56,775 nt of DNA from Clostridia bacterium. Lineage in GTDB: Bacteria; Bacillota; Clostridia; Oscillospirales; Acutalibacteraceae. The notes beneath the pieces were generated by a model. It was given only the letters and a program-made list of their open reading frames with translations, was not told the DNA's origin and did not search any database. Positions 17,834-27,001 of the stretch are shown one piece after another (positions within the stretch are counted from its first letter, which is position 1; the number at the start of each line of letters is the position of its first letter). Location of the stretch: the NCBI GenBank assembly GCA_017935325.1, contig JAGBHV010000042.1, positions 1-56,775 on the forward strand, given 5' to 3'. The position numbers and the translations under genes were made by a program.

Positions 17834-18679
17834 TTAAAACATCATATCAGAATAAATGGGATAATGGTCAGAGATATATTCTCCGTCAACAGTATCTCTT
17901 ACGATTTTGTATGTTTTTATATCTGAAATTTTATTGTTGACCATAACAAAGTCAATGGGCAGACCATCTTCGCCGCCCTTGTAAGCATGGTAAGTTTTGC
18001 CGTACATTGTGTCGGAAGCCTTGTCCTGTGTATCAGAAAAACCTGCTTTTGCAAACTCTGAATAAAGTTCAGTGCCTTTTTCAAAGTTGAAATCGCCTGT
18101 GATAACAACGGGCATATCGAAGCTGTTTGCTTTTTCAAGAACAAGCTGAAGCCCGTTTTTCTTTGCGAGTTCACCCTGATGGTCAAGGTGAGCGTTTATG
18201 TGAGCATACTGTTTGCCTGTTTCAAGGTTTTCGAGAATTACCCATGTGCAGATTCTGTTTTTCTGCCCGTCCCAACCGCATGATACTTTATCGGGAGTTT
18301 CGGAAAGCCAGAAGGTATCGCTGTCAACAACTTTGTATTTATCTTTTCTGTAAAGAATGGCAGACATTTCGCCGCTGAATCCGCCGCGGGTGCCTGTGAG
18401 TCTGCCTACACCTTCGATTCCGTATTGTGGAAGAAATGATTTCATATGGTAAAACCATAAAGCCTCACATTCCTGCACACCAACTGAGTCAGGGTAGTAA
18501 TCTGCTATGAGCTGAGGCACGTTTTTTCCTCTGTGCCAATCGTTATAGCGTACGTTGTAAGACATAATTCTTATTACATCTTCTTCAGGTATTTTATCGC
18601 CGATTTCACACTGACCGATTCCGCAAGCAGCAAAAATAAGTGCGAAAATCATTGAAATATATTTAACTATAATTTTCAT
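17834..18679 (-). CDS. EEP-family phosphodiesterase, probable lipoprotein paralogue 2
   Basis: The 281-residue EEP-fold hydrolase carries an N-terminal export signal with a possible lipobox (LIFAAC, Cys19), so it is probably exported and lipid-anchored; the Phe at -3 makes the lipobox imperfect. Motifs: MSYNVRYND, GVQECE, NAHLDHQG, GDFNFEKG, IDFVMVNN and SDHYPIYSD. It is 4 nt from the upstream paralogue and 18 nt from the downstream one. The three genes are clearly duplicates whose first 30-50 residues have diverged to different cell locations. Confidence 0.87.
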   Translation of the reverse strand: MKIIVKYISMIFALIFAACGIGQCEIGDKIPEEDVIRIMSYNVRYNDWHRGKNVPQLIADYYPDSVGVQECEALWFYHMKSFLPQYGIEGVGRLTGTRGGFSGEMSAILYRKDKYKVVDSDTFWLSETPDKVSCGWDGQKNRICTWVILENLETGKQYAHINAHLDHQGELAKKNGLQLVLEKANSFDMPVVITGDFNFEKGTELYSEFAKAGFSDTQDKASDTMYGKTYHAYKGGEDGLPIDFVMVNNKISDIKTYKIVRDTVDGEYISDHYPIYSDMMF

Positions 18680-18683
18680 ATGA

Positions 18684-19556
18684 TTACATCACCATATCTG
18701 AATAAATGGGGTAGTGGTCAGATGTATATTTTAATTCATACTTCTCTCTTATAATGGTATAGGATTTAACATCAGTGATTTTATCGTTTACACAGATGAA
18801 ATCGATGGGTTTGCCTGCTTCACCGCCACTATAACCATGATATGTCTTACCGTCCATTGTGTCGGGAGCAATATCCTGAGTATCTTTAAGTCCTCCTGTT
18901 ACAAGTGAGTTATAAAGGTCTGTGCCTTTATTGAAGTTGAAATCACCTGTAACAACAGTAGGAATGTCATAACTTAATGCTTTATTTCTGATAAGTTCAA
19001 GACCATTCTGACGGGCAAGAGTACCCATATGGTCAAGATGAGTATTAACGTGGGCGTATTTTTCGCCTGTTTCTTTGTTTTCAAGCACCACCCATGTGCA
19101 GATTCTGTTGCAGGCACCGTCCCAACCGCGTGAAACTTCGTCAGGAGTTTCAGAAAGCCAGAATGTGCCGCTGTCAATAAGGTTATACTTTGTTTTCTTA
19201 TAAATAATAGCAGAAATTTCTCCGCAATCTTCGCTTAAATCGCCTGTGTCTCTGCCAACGCCTACGAAAGCGTAATCTTCAAGGCTTTCAGTAAGGTTTT
19301 TGTACCACTGATAAGTACATTCCTGCAAACCTGCTGAATCAGGAGCATAAGCTTCAATAAGACCGGGGACAAGGTTTTTTCTACGGTCATATTCATTGCA
19401 ACGAATATTGAAAGACATAATTCTTGTCACTGATGCGTCTGTGTTTGCGAGTGAGTCCTTTTCGGGAACGGGATTATAGGTAACTCCGAAGAAACCTAAA
19501 AATGAGATAATAAATGATAAAAATGCTGCTGCGATTTTGTTGAAAAATTCTTTCAT
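18684..19556 (-). CDS. EEP-family phosphodiesterase, exported paralogue 3
   Basis: The 290-residue protein has a hydrophobic N-terminal segment (about 8-25: AAAFLSFIISFLGFFGV) acting as signal or anchor, and then the EEP domain: MSFNIRCNE, GLQECT, NTHLDHMG, GDFNFNKG, IDFICVND and SDHYPIYSD. It overlaps the sugar transferase by 4 nt (ATGA) with AAGGTGA as ribosome site. Substrate unknown. Its closest relative in the window is paralogue 2 by motif similarity. Confidence 0.87.
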   Translation of the reverse strand: MKEFFNKIAAAFLSFIISFLGFFGVTYNPVPEKDSLANTDASVTRIMSFNIRCNEYDRRKNLVPGLIEAYAPDSAGLQECTYQWYKNLTESLEDYAFVGVGRDTGDLSEDCGEISAIIYKKTKYNLIDSGTFWLSETPDEVSRGWDGACNRICTWVVLENKETGEKYAHVNTHLDHMGTLARQNGLELIRNKALSYDIPTVVTGDFNFNKGTDLYNSLVTGGLKDTQDIAPDTMDGKTYHGYSGGEAGKPIDFICVNDKITDVKSYTIIREKYELKYTSDHYPIYSDMVM

Positions 19557-20149
19557 TTTTCGTCACCTTCCTTTTTTGTATTTCCGTCGGCAATATCTTT
19601 GCCGGCAAGAACAACCCATACTGTCCTGAACATGATTTTTATGTCCATAAAAATTGAATGTTTTTCAACATATTCCTTGTCAAGGGTTGCTTTTTGTTCA
19701 TCATCTATGAAATCACGTCCGTTAACCTGCGCCCAGCCTGTGATTCCGGGGCGTACAGAATAGACGTTATATTTTTCTCGTAATTTTCTTATTTCGTCCT
19801 CCTGGGGGATGAGGGGACGAGGTCCTACAAAACTCATATCGCCTTTCAGTATATTGAAAAGCTGAGGCAATTCATCCAGACTTAATTTTCTGAGAAATTT
19901 ACCGATGAAGGTTATGTCGTTTTCAATTTCTTCTTCTGTTAAATCTTCTGTTTTTGTTTGTCTCATTCCGTTTTTCATGGTACGGAATTTATATATCGTG
20001 AAAATGGTATTTTTATATCCTACACGTTTTTGCTTGAATATTACCGGTCTGCCGCTTGCTATAAAAACTAATATTGAAATAATCAGAATCAGAGGGGAGA
20101 GAATTATAAGCGCGAGCAGACTGAAAACAAAGTCTAAAAATCTTTTCAT
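19553..20149 (-). CDS. Bacterial sugar transferase (polyprenyl-phosphate glycosyl-1-phosphate transferase)
   Basis: This membrane enzyme transfers a sugar-1-phosphate to undecaprenyl phosphate, the first step of glycan or exopolysaccharide repeat-unit synthesis. The 198-residue product is the short single-membrane-helix type (EpsL/PglC-like): hydrophobic helix about 6-32, KFRTM, SLDELPQLFNILKGDMSFV with the conserved acidic residues, GPRPL and PGITGWAQVNGRD. No other glycan genes are nearby, which is unusual for this family, and the rest of its pathway must lie elsewhere. Confidence 0.92.
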   Translation of the reverse strand: MKRFLDFVFSLLALIILSPLILIISILVFIASGRPVIFKQKRVGYKNTIFTIYKFRTMKNGMRQTKTEDLTEEEIENDITFIGKFLRKLSLDELPQLFNILKGDMSFVGPRPLIPQEDEIRKLREKYNVYSVRPGITGWAQVNGRDFIDDEQKATLDKEYVEKHSIFMDIKIMFRTVWVVLAGKDIADGNTKKEGDEK

Positions 20150-20160
20150 ACAATTCTCCC

Positions 20161-20763
20161 TTACCTTGAATTCCAGTTGAAATCGCCTTTTATCAGAAGA
20201 GCTCTTGCAGGTGCAGCTTCCAAACCTTCAAGCTTTAACGGCTGAGCCATTAAAAAGTAACTGCCTGTGTCTACACCTGTCAGGTCGAGCCCTTCAAGAA
20301 GAGCGATTTCTTTGTTTAAAAAAGCTTTGTGAGGTGCAATCTGGTTGCCGCTTGTGCCGACAGACAGTGCATCAGTGCCGATAAGCAGGTAACCTGCGTT
20401 GGCTGCTTCCTGTGCACCGTGGTCAAGGAAATATGCTTTGCCTTCAGATTTGAGAAGCAAACGACGGCATCCTTTCGGAAAATTATTTTCAACATATTCA
20501 CCTGTAATAGGACCTTCAGGTACATCAATTACTTTGCAAGGACCTATGAACGGAATCATGCTCATGCGGTCGATTGTTTTACCGCCTTCTACAAAGTGAA
20601 GCGGAGCATCAACGTGTGTGCCTGCGTGGCAGCACGCAAAAAATGCGTTCAGATTGCAGCCGTCACCGTTTTCGATGCTCTGAAAATTCTGTTTTGAAGG
20701 TTCCGGATCTCCCGGATAAACGTCAGAAGAAAATATACCTCTGGTAATATCGATAATTTCCAT
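20161..20763 (-). CDS. Cyclase-family metal-dependent hydrolase (kynurenine formamidase-like)
   Basis: The 200-residue product has the cyclase/KynB metal motif HxGTHxDxPxHF (HAGTHVDAPLHF, about 46-57), preceded by YPGDPEP and followed by a DHGAQEAANAGYLLIGTDA segment. The family hydrolyses N-formylkynurenine, isatin or similar cyclic amides. No kynurenine or tryptophan degradation genes are near, so the substrate is open. GAGGTG precedes the ATG. It sits between prfB (27 nt) and the sugar transferase (11 nt). Confidence 0.86.
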   Translation of the reverse strand: MEIIDITRGIFSSDVYPGDPEPSKQNFQSIENGDGCNLNAFFACCHAGTHVDAPLHFVEGGKTIDRMSMIPFIGPCKVIDVPEGPITGEYVENNFPKGCRRLLLKSEGKAYFLDHGAQEAANAGYLLIGTDALSVGTSGNQIAPHKAFLNKEIALLEGLDLTGVDTGSYFLMAQPLKLEGLEAAPARALLIKGDFNWNSR

Positions 20764-20790
20764 TTTTACACCTCGTAAGATGTGTTATTT

Positions 20791-21903
20791 TTAAATGTTT
20801 TCGAGTGACTGTGCTTTTAAGAATGCGTTGATAAATCCGTCAATGTCGCCGTCCATAACTGCGTTGATGTTACCCATTTCGTAATTTGTGCGGTGGTCTT
20901 TGACGAGTGTGTAGGGCATGAATACGTAAGAACGTATCTGACTGCCCCAACCGATTTCTTTCTGGTCACCTTTGATATCTTCGATTTTATCAAGGTGTTC
21001 GCGTTCTTTTATTTCAATGAGCTTTGATTTGAGCATTCTCATTGCAACTTCTCTGTTCTGATGCTGGCTTCTTTCAACCTGACATGAAACAATAATGCCT
21101 GTGGGAATATGAGTAAGACGTACTGCGGAGGAAGTTTTGTTAACTTTCTGTCCGCCCGCACCTGAAGCACGGTAAACGTCCATTTTAATATCTTCAGGGC
21201 TGATTTCAACCTGAATTGTATCGTCGATTTCCGGCATTACTTCAAGAGATGCGAAGGAAGTGTGTCTTCTGCCTGAAGCATCAAAGGGCGAAACACGCAC
21301 AAGACGGTGAACACCTGACTCACTCTTCATGAAACCGTAAGCATTTTCGCCCTCAATGAGAAGTGTAGCAGATTTAAGACCTGCTTCGTCACCGTCAAGG
21401 AAGTCAAGCATGCTTACTTTGTAGCCGTGAGCCTCGCCCCAGTGCTGATACATACGTACAAGCATCTGTGCCCAGTCCTGAGCTTCTGTACCGCCTGCGC
21501 CTGCATGGAAAGTAAGAAGTGCATTTTTTGAGTCGTATTCGCCTGTGAGAAGAGTGGAAAGAGTTTGTTTTTCAAGCTCTTTCTCCACAGCAAGAACGCT
21601 TTGAGTGCATTCTTCAAGAAGTTCAAGGTCTTCAGCTTCATCAGCAAGTTCAATCATAACAAGTGCATCTTCAAAGTCACCTTTGAGCTTCTGATATGCG
21701 TTTACCTTGTTTTTGAGAGAGCTTGTTCTCTGAAGAACTTTCTGGGAGTTTTCAATGTCATCCCAGAAGCCGTCTTCTGTCTGCTGAAGTTCGAGTTTTG
21801 CAATTTCTTCATTGATTTTTTCGACCCCGACAGCCTCATAAAGGCTGTCGAGTTCGTTCTGATGTTCTAAAAGCTGTAATCTTAACTGTTCAAACTGAAT
21901 CAT
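20791..21903 (-). CDS. prfB: Peptide chain release factor 2
   Basis: RF2 terminates translation at UGA and UAA. The 370-residue product has the stop-codon reading motif SPF (in RVSPFDASG, about 205) and the peptidyl-hydrolase GGQ (in GAGGQKVNK, about 251). The reading frame is continuous from ATG 21903 through the N-terminal helical domain. The usual internal UGA near codon 25 and its +1 frameshift signal are absent; the codons there read Leu-Tyr-Glu. It is 19 nt downstream of the large phosphoesterase gene. Confidence 0.95.
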   Translation of the reverse strand: MIQFEQLRLQLLEHQNELDSLYEAVGVEKINEEIAKLELQQTEDGFWDDIENSQKVLQRTSSLKNKVNAYQKLKGDFEDALVMIELADEAEDLELLEECTQSVLAVEKELEKQTLSTLLTGEYDSKNALLTFHAGAGGTEAQDWAQMLVRMYQHWGEAHGYKVSMLDFLDGDEAGLKSATLLIEGENAYGFMKSESGVHRLVRVSPFDASGRRHTSFASLEVMPEIDDTIQVEISPEDIKMDVYRASGAGGQKVNKTSSAVRLTHIPTGIIVSCQVERSQHQNREVAMRMLKSKLIEIKEREHLDKIEDIKGDQKEIGWGSQIRSYVFMPYTLVKDHRTNYEMGNINAVMDGDIDGFINAFLKAQSLENI

Positions 21904-21922
21904 AAATTATCTAATCTCCAAA

Positions 21923-24900
21923 TTATTCCTGGTCTGCTTTTTTCTTTTTCTTGTATGTTACAACTGCTGCAGTGAATGCAACGGGAAGAATGATGAATGC
22001 AACGTAAGGAACAGCATCGCCTGTTTCAATTGCCTCTGAAATGTTTGTGTCTGTATTGCTTGCCTTAGAAGGAGTTGCATTTTTTCTTGAGAATAAGCTG
22101 ATTCCTTCAACAGGTTCAACATATTCTTCAAGGTCAGTTTTGACAATTGCAAAGCTGTCTATACCTACTGCTTCATCTTCGTCAACATTGTAAGCATCAA
22201 AGAAGAGTTTGTTGCCTTCAATTCTGATTGATGCGAAAGCGGGGAGTGTGCTGTCTACGATTGCTTCAGCTCTGGGGAAGAGTTCATCTGTAAGAGCGTT
22301 GTCTTTTGAAAGGTAGTATTTAACACCTGCACAACCTGTGATTGTGTAAATTGTACCCTGGGGGTCAACTTTTGCAGTGTAAGTTTTGCCGTTTGAAGTG
22401 ATTTCCTGTGTTTCAGAAGGAACAACTTTGTTGTTTGCCATTGCATCAGTTCTCAGGTAAACGTGGTCGTGACCCTGGAATACCATATCGATATCAAGTT
22501 CAGGCATAAGTTTTGAAAGCTGTTTTCTGATTTCGATAACGTCGTCATCATCAAAGTGTGAGCCGTTTGAATAAGGAGCTTTGTGAATTGCTACGAATTT
22601 CCATTCTGCATCGCTCGCAGTCATATCAGCTTTGAGCCAGTCAATCTGGTCGTCGCTGAGACCTTCGTCTTCGTTAAGGTTGTTTGAATTGAGGACTGCG
22701 AAGTGAGCGTTGTTGTAATCAAATGAATAGTAAACGCCTTCTGTTGTATCCTGTTCAGGTACATTTGAAAGAACGAAGTTCTGATCAAGTGCAAATTCAC
22801 TGCCTGACATTGCTTCGTGGTTACCTGCTGTAGGCATGAAAGGTGTGCTCATAAGTGTGTCTGATGCGTTGTTTGCAAAGAGTGTCCAGAGTTTAAGGTT
22901 TGAACCCATATCAACCTGGTCGCCTGTTGAAAGAAGGAATTTGAAATCAGGAACTTCTTTCTTTGCAACTCTGAGAAGGTTTGCCCATACGTCGAACTGT
23001 TTAGAGTTCTGAGCCTGTGTATCTGTTACGTGAAGGAAAGTGAATGCTCTTGAATTATCAGCTGTTTCAAGAACACCTGCTTCGCTCCACCAGCCTCTTT
23101 CTGCATCACCGATACGGTAGCAGTATTTTGTGCCGGGTTCAAGGTCTGTAAGTTTAACGATATGTCTTGTGAGAACTGTTTCGTAAGGCATAATGCCGAT
23201 GATACCGAAGTCAACAGCGGGAGTTTCTCTGATAATGCCTTCTTCTGTGATACATTCGATGTTGTCAGAAGCTGTGGGAGTACCTGTGAAACGCGGGTTT
23301 TCGCTGTAGGGAAGGATTTCGATGTCAGTACCCTTTACAGAATCCTTTGTATACCAGCTGATGTTAAAGCTTGAAGAAGAATCTTCACCATATGTTACTG
23401 TGATAATTGAGGGAGCTCTGTAATTAGCCTGTGTAACTTCAGGTTCAACTTTTCCGTTGTATGTGTATGTAACGTTTTTGTCGCCCTGTACTTTCGGGTT
23501 TTTATCGTCGATGAAAGCACCGATAACAGTTGCAAATTCAATACCGATAGCTTCATACTGACTCTTTGTCAGATATTCTCCGAGAAGTTCTTCTTTTGTT
23601 GCTTCAAGTGAATCCCAGGGAAGAACGCCAAGGTCGAATACGAAATCAACGATGTGTGTAAGTGATTTGTCACCGCAGAGAATTACTGTAAGGAGTGCGT
23701 CAACGATTTTACCGAGAATGAAACCGAATTTGCCGAAGGGGAATGCTTCGTCAACGTTAAGCTCCATATTTGCAAGAAGTTCGTCAAGTAAAAGGTCGTA
23801 AAGTACAGTGTCAAGAAGTGAATTGAAGAGTGTTTCTGCAAATACTGTATCTTCTGTCATCTGCTTGAAGCAGTCCTGCATGAAAGCGTCGTCAGCAAGG
23901 TTTTCGTTACCGCCGTACATATAAGCAAGGAATGACAGTGCAAGTTCACCGAAATTACCGCCTCTTGTAGGATCGCCGAAACCGAGAGTATCGATAAACT
24001 TTGTGCAGGGAACATCTGTAACCTGAATGTTTACAATTTTGTCAATGATTCTTTCCATAAGGTCATAAAGAACATTAACGTCTGTAAGATATGTGTCATA
24101 AAGCTGGTCGCAGAGGTCATCAGCAAGGAACATAATGTTTTCAGCTGTGAAAATATCAATCGGTCCTAATGTAACACCTGCAAAAGCGTCTGAAAGAATC
24201 TGTTCAAGGTCAATGCCTTCCTGTTCAAGGTATTCGAGGATACCACCTGATTCAGAGATACCGTCAAAGATTGAACCGAGGTTGTATTTGATGATGTTCA
24301 TAGCAAGAGCAGTAACATCACCGTTGCCGTAAGCCTGACCGAAAGCGTAATTTTTAATGGGCTGTGCCATTTCTTCGCCGTAAAGCTTAACGGGTTCAGC
24401 TTCGTCAATATCGTGATAGTTGTAAGTTGCACTTACTTTGCCGCTGTCGTTCTTTTCAAATTCTGTGATATACATACCGCAGGGATATGTGCCTGAAGGA
24501 GGTGTTTCGCATTCGTACATTACTTCGCCGTTGTCAGTAACGAATTCTGCAACGTCAGCAAGGTGCTGATGTCCGCAGAAGTTGAAGTGCATACCTGCTT
24601 CAGCAAGTTTTGTTGCTCTGTCTTCTGCATCTTCAATAATGAAGCCTGTAAGAAGTTTTGACTGGTATGAACCGATGTGGTCAACCATACTTGAGTGAGA
24701 AACGCCGATGATTTCTTCTCCGCATGCTTTAGCATCTGCACATTCTGCCAATGCCCATTCAAGAAGGTCGTCGCTTAACTGCTGTGCTGTATCGTGTTCA
24801 TCTGTACCTGTTTTTGTGCAGTCAGCAGTGTAACGGTTTGTATCAAGGAGGATAAGTCTGTATCCGCCGTCAAGACGAACTGAGTAGGACATACCGCCCT

Positions 24901-25450
24901 GACGTTTTCCTTCGGGAGGAGTATATGTGTGGTAAGCAATATCATAACCGAGATTTTTGTAAAGTTCACGGAAATCTTCGGGAGTAGTTTTTCTTGCAGC
25001 TTCCTTCTTGTCGTTTACAAAAGAATAAGCTTTTGCGTTGTTGATATCGTGGTTACCGTTAATGGCAATGATATCAATACCTGTTTCTTTTTCCCATTTT
25101 TCAAGTTTTGCTACAAGCTCAACGTGAGACTCGTATTCGCCCTGATATGTAAGGTCACCGGGGAGAATGAGATAGGGATTGTCAACATCTTCAAGTTCTT
25201 CAGCCATTGTAATAAGAGCTGTATCAAGACAGTCTGCTGTCAGGTCAAGTGTTGTTGTTGAACCTGCAACAAGTGCCTGGTAGTCTTCCGTTCTGTTGCC
25301 CTTGAGTGAATTGGCATAATAGTGGATGTCTGAAAGTGTTGCGATTGAAATATCGCCGTTACCTGCTGCGAGAACCGAGAACGGAACAACCGCAAAAATC
25401 ATGACAACTGCCATGATAAGAGCCAGGATTTTTGTTTTGGATTTCTTCAT
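21923..25450 (-). CDS. Large exported protein with two metallophosphoesterase domains
   Basis: The 1175-residue surface protein has a signal peptide (1-29). A first calcineurin-like phosphoesterase domain (about 33-330) shows SDIHYY, LPGDLTYQGE, GNHDI, SHSSMVDH and GHQHLAD. A long helical linker with no recognised fold follows (about 370-640). Next come an Fn3-like purple-acid-phosphatase N-domain (about 675-790) and a second phosphoesterase domain (about 800-1075) with HVTDTQA, STGDQVD, GNHEAM, HKAPYS and GHDHVYLR. The C-terminus is a membrane helix (about 1145-1163) ending in five Lys, preceded by ETGD, so it resembles a degenerate sorting signal. Both active sites look intact. The substrate is unknown; phosphate scavenging is one option. 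Confidence 0.9.
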   Translation of the reverse strand: MKKSKTKILALIMAVVMIFAVVPFSVLAAGNGDISIATLSDIHYYANSLKGNRTEDYQALVAGSTTTLDLTADCLDTALITMAEELEDVDNPYLILPGDLTYQGEYESHVELVAKLEKWEKETGIDIIAINGNHDINNAKAYSFVNDKKEAARKTTPEDFRELYKNLGYDIAYHTYTPPEGKRQGGMSYSVRLDGGYRLILLDTNRYTADCTKTGTDEHDTAQQLSDDLLEWALAECADAKACGEEIIGVSHSSMVDHIGSYQSKLLTGFIIEDAEDRATKLAEAGMHFNFCGHQHLADVAEFVTDNGEVMYECETPPSGTYPCGMYITEFEKNDSGKVSATYNYHDIDEAEPVKLYGEEMAQPIKNYAFGQAYGNGDVTALAMNIIKYNLGSIFDGISESGGILEYLEQEGIDLEQILSDAFAGVTLGPIDIFTAENIMFLADDLCDQLYDTYLTDVNVLYDLMERIIDKIVNIQVTDVPCTKFIDTLGFGDPTRGGNFGELALSFLAYMYGGNENLADDAFMQDCFKQMTEDTVFAETLFNSLLDTVLYDLLLDELLANMELNVDEAFPFGKFGFILGKIVDALLTVILCGDKSLTHIVDFVFDLGVLPWDSLEATKEELLGEYLTKSQYEAIGIEFATVIGAFIDDKNPKVQGDKNVTYTYNGKVEPEVTQANYRAPSIITVTYGEDSSSSFNISWYTKDSVKGTDIEILPYSENPRFTGTPTASDNIECITEEGIIRETPAVDFGIIGIMPYETVLTRHIVKLTDLEPGTKYCYRIGDAERGWWSEAGVLETADNSRAFTFLHVTDTQAQNSKQFDVWANLLRVAKKEVPDFKFLLSTGDQVDMGSNLKLWTLFANNASDTLMSTPFMPTAGNHEAMSGSEFALDQNFVLSNVPEQDTTEGVYYSFDYNNAHFAVLNSNNLNEDEGLSDDQIDWLKADMTASDAEWKFVAIHKAPYSNGSHFDDDDVIEIRKQLSKLMPELDIDMVFQGHDHVYLRTDAMANNKVVPSETQEITSNGKTYTAKVDPQGTIYTITGCAGVKYYLSKDNALTDELFPRAEAIVDSTLPAFASIRIEGNKLFFDAYNVDEDEAVGIDSFAIVKTDLEEYVEPVEGISLFSRKNATPSKASNTDTNISEAIETGDAVPYVAFIILPVAFTAAVVTYKKKKKADQE

Positions 25451-25468
25451 TTTTAAACCTTCTTTCGC

Positions 25469-26803
25469 TTAATTTTCATCATCAGCTGTGAAACTTCCTA
25501 TGCCGAGGATTTCTTCGGACTGATTCTGCTCGAGTAATTCAACATTTTTAAGCTTCTTTGTGATAATGTTATTTCTGCTTTGTGCATCGTCAAGAACTTT
25601 TCCGGCTTCATCAACTTTCTTTCTTGCTTTTTCAAGAAGAAGGCCGAACTTTTCGTACTGGGTTCTTGCAGCCGCAAGAAGCTTTCTTACTTCTGCAGCT
25701 TTTTCATTTATTGCAACGGCTCTGAAGCCGACTGACAAGGAATTAAGCAGTGCTGTGACCGTAGACGGTCCTGCTACCATGATATTAAAATCATTGTGAA
25801 GTCTTTCAAGAAGACCTGTTTTAGAAGAGGCAACTTCAGCATAAAGTCCCTCTGTTGCAAGGTACATGATTGCGAAGGGAGTTGTTTCAGGCACATTGAT
25901 GTACTTTGTGATTTCCTTTGCTTTTGCAGTAACGCTTGCTTCAAATTCTTTGCGTGCCTGTATTACGAGAGCGGCATCTCCGCTTTCATTTGCGGAATTC
26001 AAACGTATGTAACTTTCAACGGGGAATTTTGAGTCAATGGGAAGCCATATCGGTTCATCTTTTGAATCCGATGAGGGGATTCTGACTGCAAACTCAACCT
26101 TTTCCGTGTTGGCTTTTGTGGAAACGTTTTTGTCATACATTGAGGGAATAGTTTCTTCAAGTATTCTCTCAAGCTGAACTTCAGCCCATGTGCCTCTTGC
26201 TTTGACGTTTGTGAGAACCTTGTTAAGGTCAGTAACGCCGGCAGAGAGATTTTTCATTTCACCGAGTGACTTATAAACGTTTTCAAGCTGTTCTGAAACA
26301 GTTTTGAATGAACTGTTGAGCCTTGTAGTAAGAGTCTTCGTAAGCTTTTCGTCAACAGTTTCACGCATTTTTTCAAGACGCAGTTCATTGCTTTTCTGCA
26401 TTTCTTCAATTGATTTGCGTATTACAAGATTCTGCTTTTCTGTCTGTTCGGAATTTTCTTTTCTCATAGAGCCTAAAGATTGGGATATCATCTCATTCAT
26501 TTTCAGCTGATAATCATATGAGTCTTTACGCATTTTCAACAGTTCATCTGCCATTTTCTGCATCGATGAAGACGTTTCATCACGCATGATTTTCTGGCTT
26601 GCAGCAAGTTCGGTACGGTTTCGCTGAAGCTCGTCAGCAACGTGACGGCTGTCAAAAGACATTGCCGAAAGTTTTTCATACAGAGCCTTGATCTGCTGCT
26701 CGCTGTTTTCCGACTTCTTTTTCTGTGCTGAAAAAACTATAAGCAAGACTGCTGAAATTATTATGTTCACCGCAATCAGTAGCGGTGCAATATATTCATG
26801 CAT
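25469..26803 (-). CDS. rmuC: RmuC family protein
   Basis: RmuC-family proteins limit rearrangements at inverted repeats; the mechanism is unresolved, with a restriction-endonuclease-like fold predicted. The 444-residue product has one N-terminal membrane helix (about 5-25), a long coiled coil (about 35-185), and the RmuC core with GTWAEVQLERILEE and WLPIDSKFPVESY (about 205-270), plus VAGPSTVTALLNSL (about 345). ATG 26803 is chosen over an upstream start at 26875 because CCTCC at 26809-26813 gives a GGAGG site 5 nt away. It is the first gene of the ten-gene minus-strand operon. Confidence 0.93.
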   Translation of the reverse strand: MHEYIAPLLIAVNIIISAVLLIVFSAQKKKSENSEQQIKALYEKLSAMSFDSRHVADELQRNRTELAASQKIMRDETSSSMQKMADELLKMRKDSYDYQLKMNEMISQSLGSMRKENSEQTEKQNLVIRKSIEEMQKSNELRLEKMRETVDEKLTKTLTTRLNSSFKTVSEQLENVYKSLGEMKNLSAGVTDLNKVLTNVKARGTWAEVQLERILEETIPSMYDKNVSTKANTEKVEFAVRIPSSDSKDEPIWLPIDSKFPVESYIRLNSANESGDAALVIQARKEFEASVTAKAKEITKYINVPETTPFAIMYLATEGLYAEVASSKTGLLERLHNDFNIMVAGPSTVTALLNSLSVGFRAVAINEKAAEVRKLLAAARTQYEKFGLLLEKARKKVDEAGKVLDDAQSRNNIITKKLKNVELLEQNQSEEILGIGSFTADDEN

Positions 26804-26834
26804 TTTTACCTCCTGCTTTTTAAGAATAATTATA

Positions 26835-26863
26835 CCTATATAATATACCACAAAAAAAGTCAA
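26835..26863 (-). promoter_or_regulatory. Candidate promoter of the rmuC operon
   Basis: Minus strand: -35 TTGACT (26858-26863), 17-bp spacer, -10 TATAGG (26835-26840). A better-looking TATAAT (26829-26834) has no -35 at the right distance. One of the two is probably used. Confidence 0.45.
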
Positions 26864-26928
26864 ATGTATATACATTTTTAAAAAATCGGAAAAGTTTTTG
26901 CAAAACAGTAGAAAGTAAGGAAAATATT

Positions 26929-26937
26929 TGTTATAAT
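26929..26937 (+). promoter_or_regulatory. Extended -10 promoter of the binding-protein gene
   Basis: TG-T-TATAAT (26929-26937) is a perfect extended -10 element. No convincing -35 lies 16-18 bp upstream, as allowed for extended -10 promoters. It is 64 bp before the start codon. Confidence 0.55.
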
Positions 26938-27001
26938 GTTAATAATTTCTATAATCGGAGATATTTTAAGATAATTTGTGATAAAAATTGGAGATAATTT
27001 T

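Noticed and set aside
20791-21903. Programmed +1 frameshift in prfB
   Set aside because: The frame is open from the ATG to the stop; no in-frame TGA or CTT-TGA-C sequence is present near codon 25.
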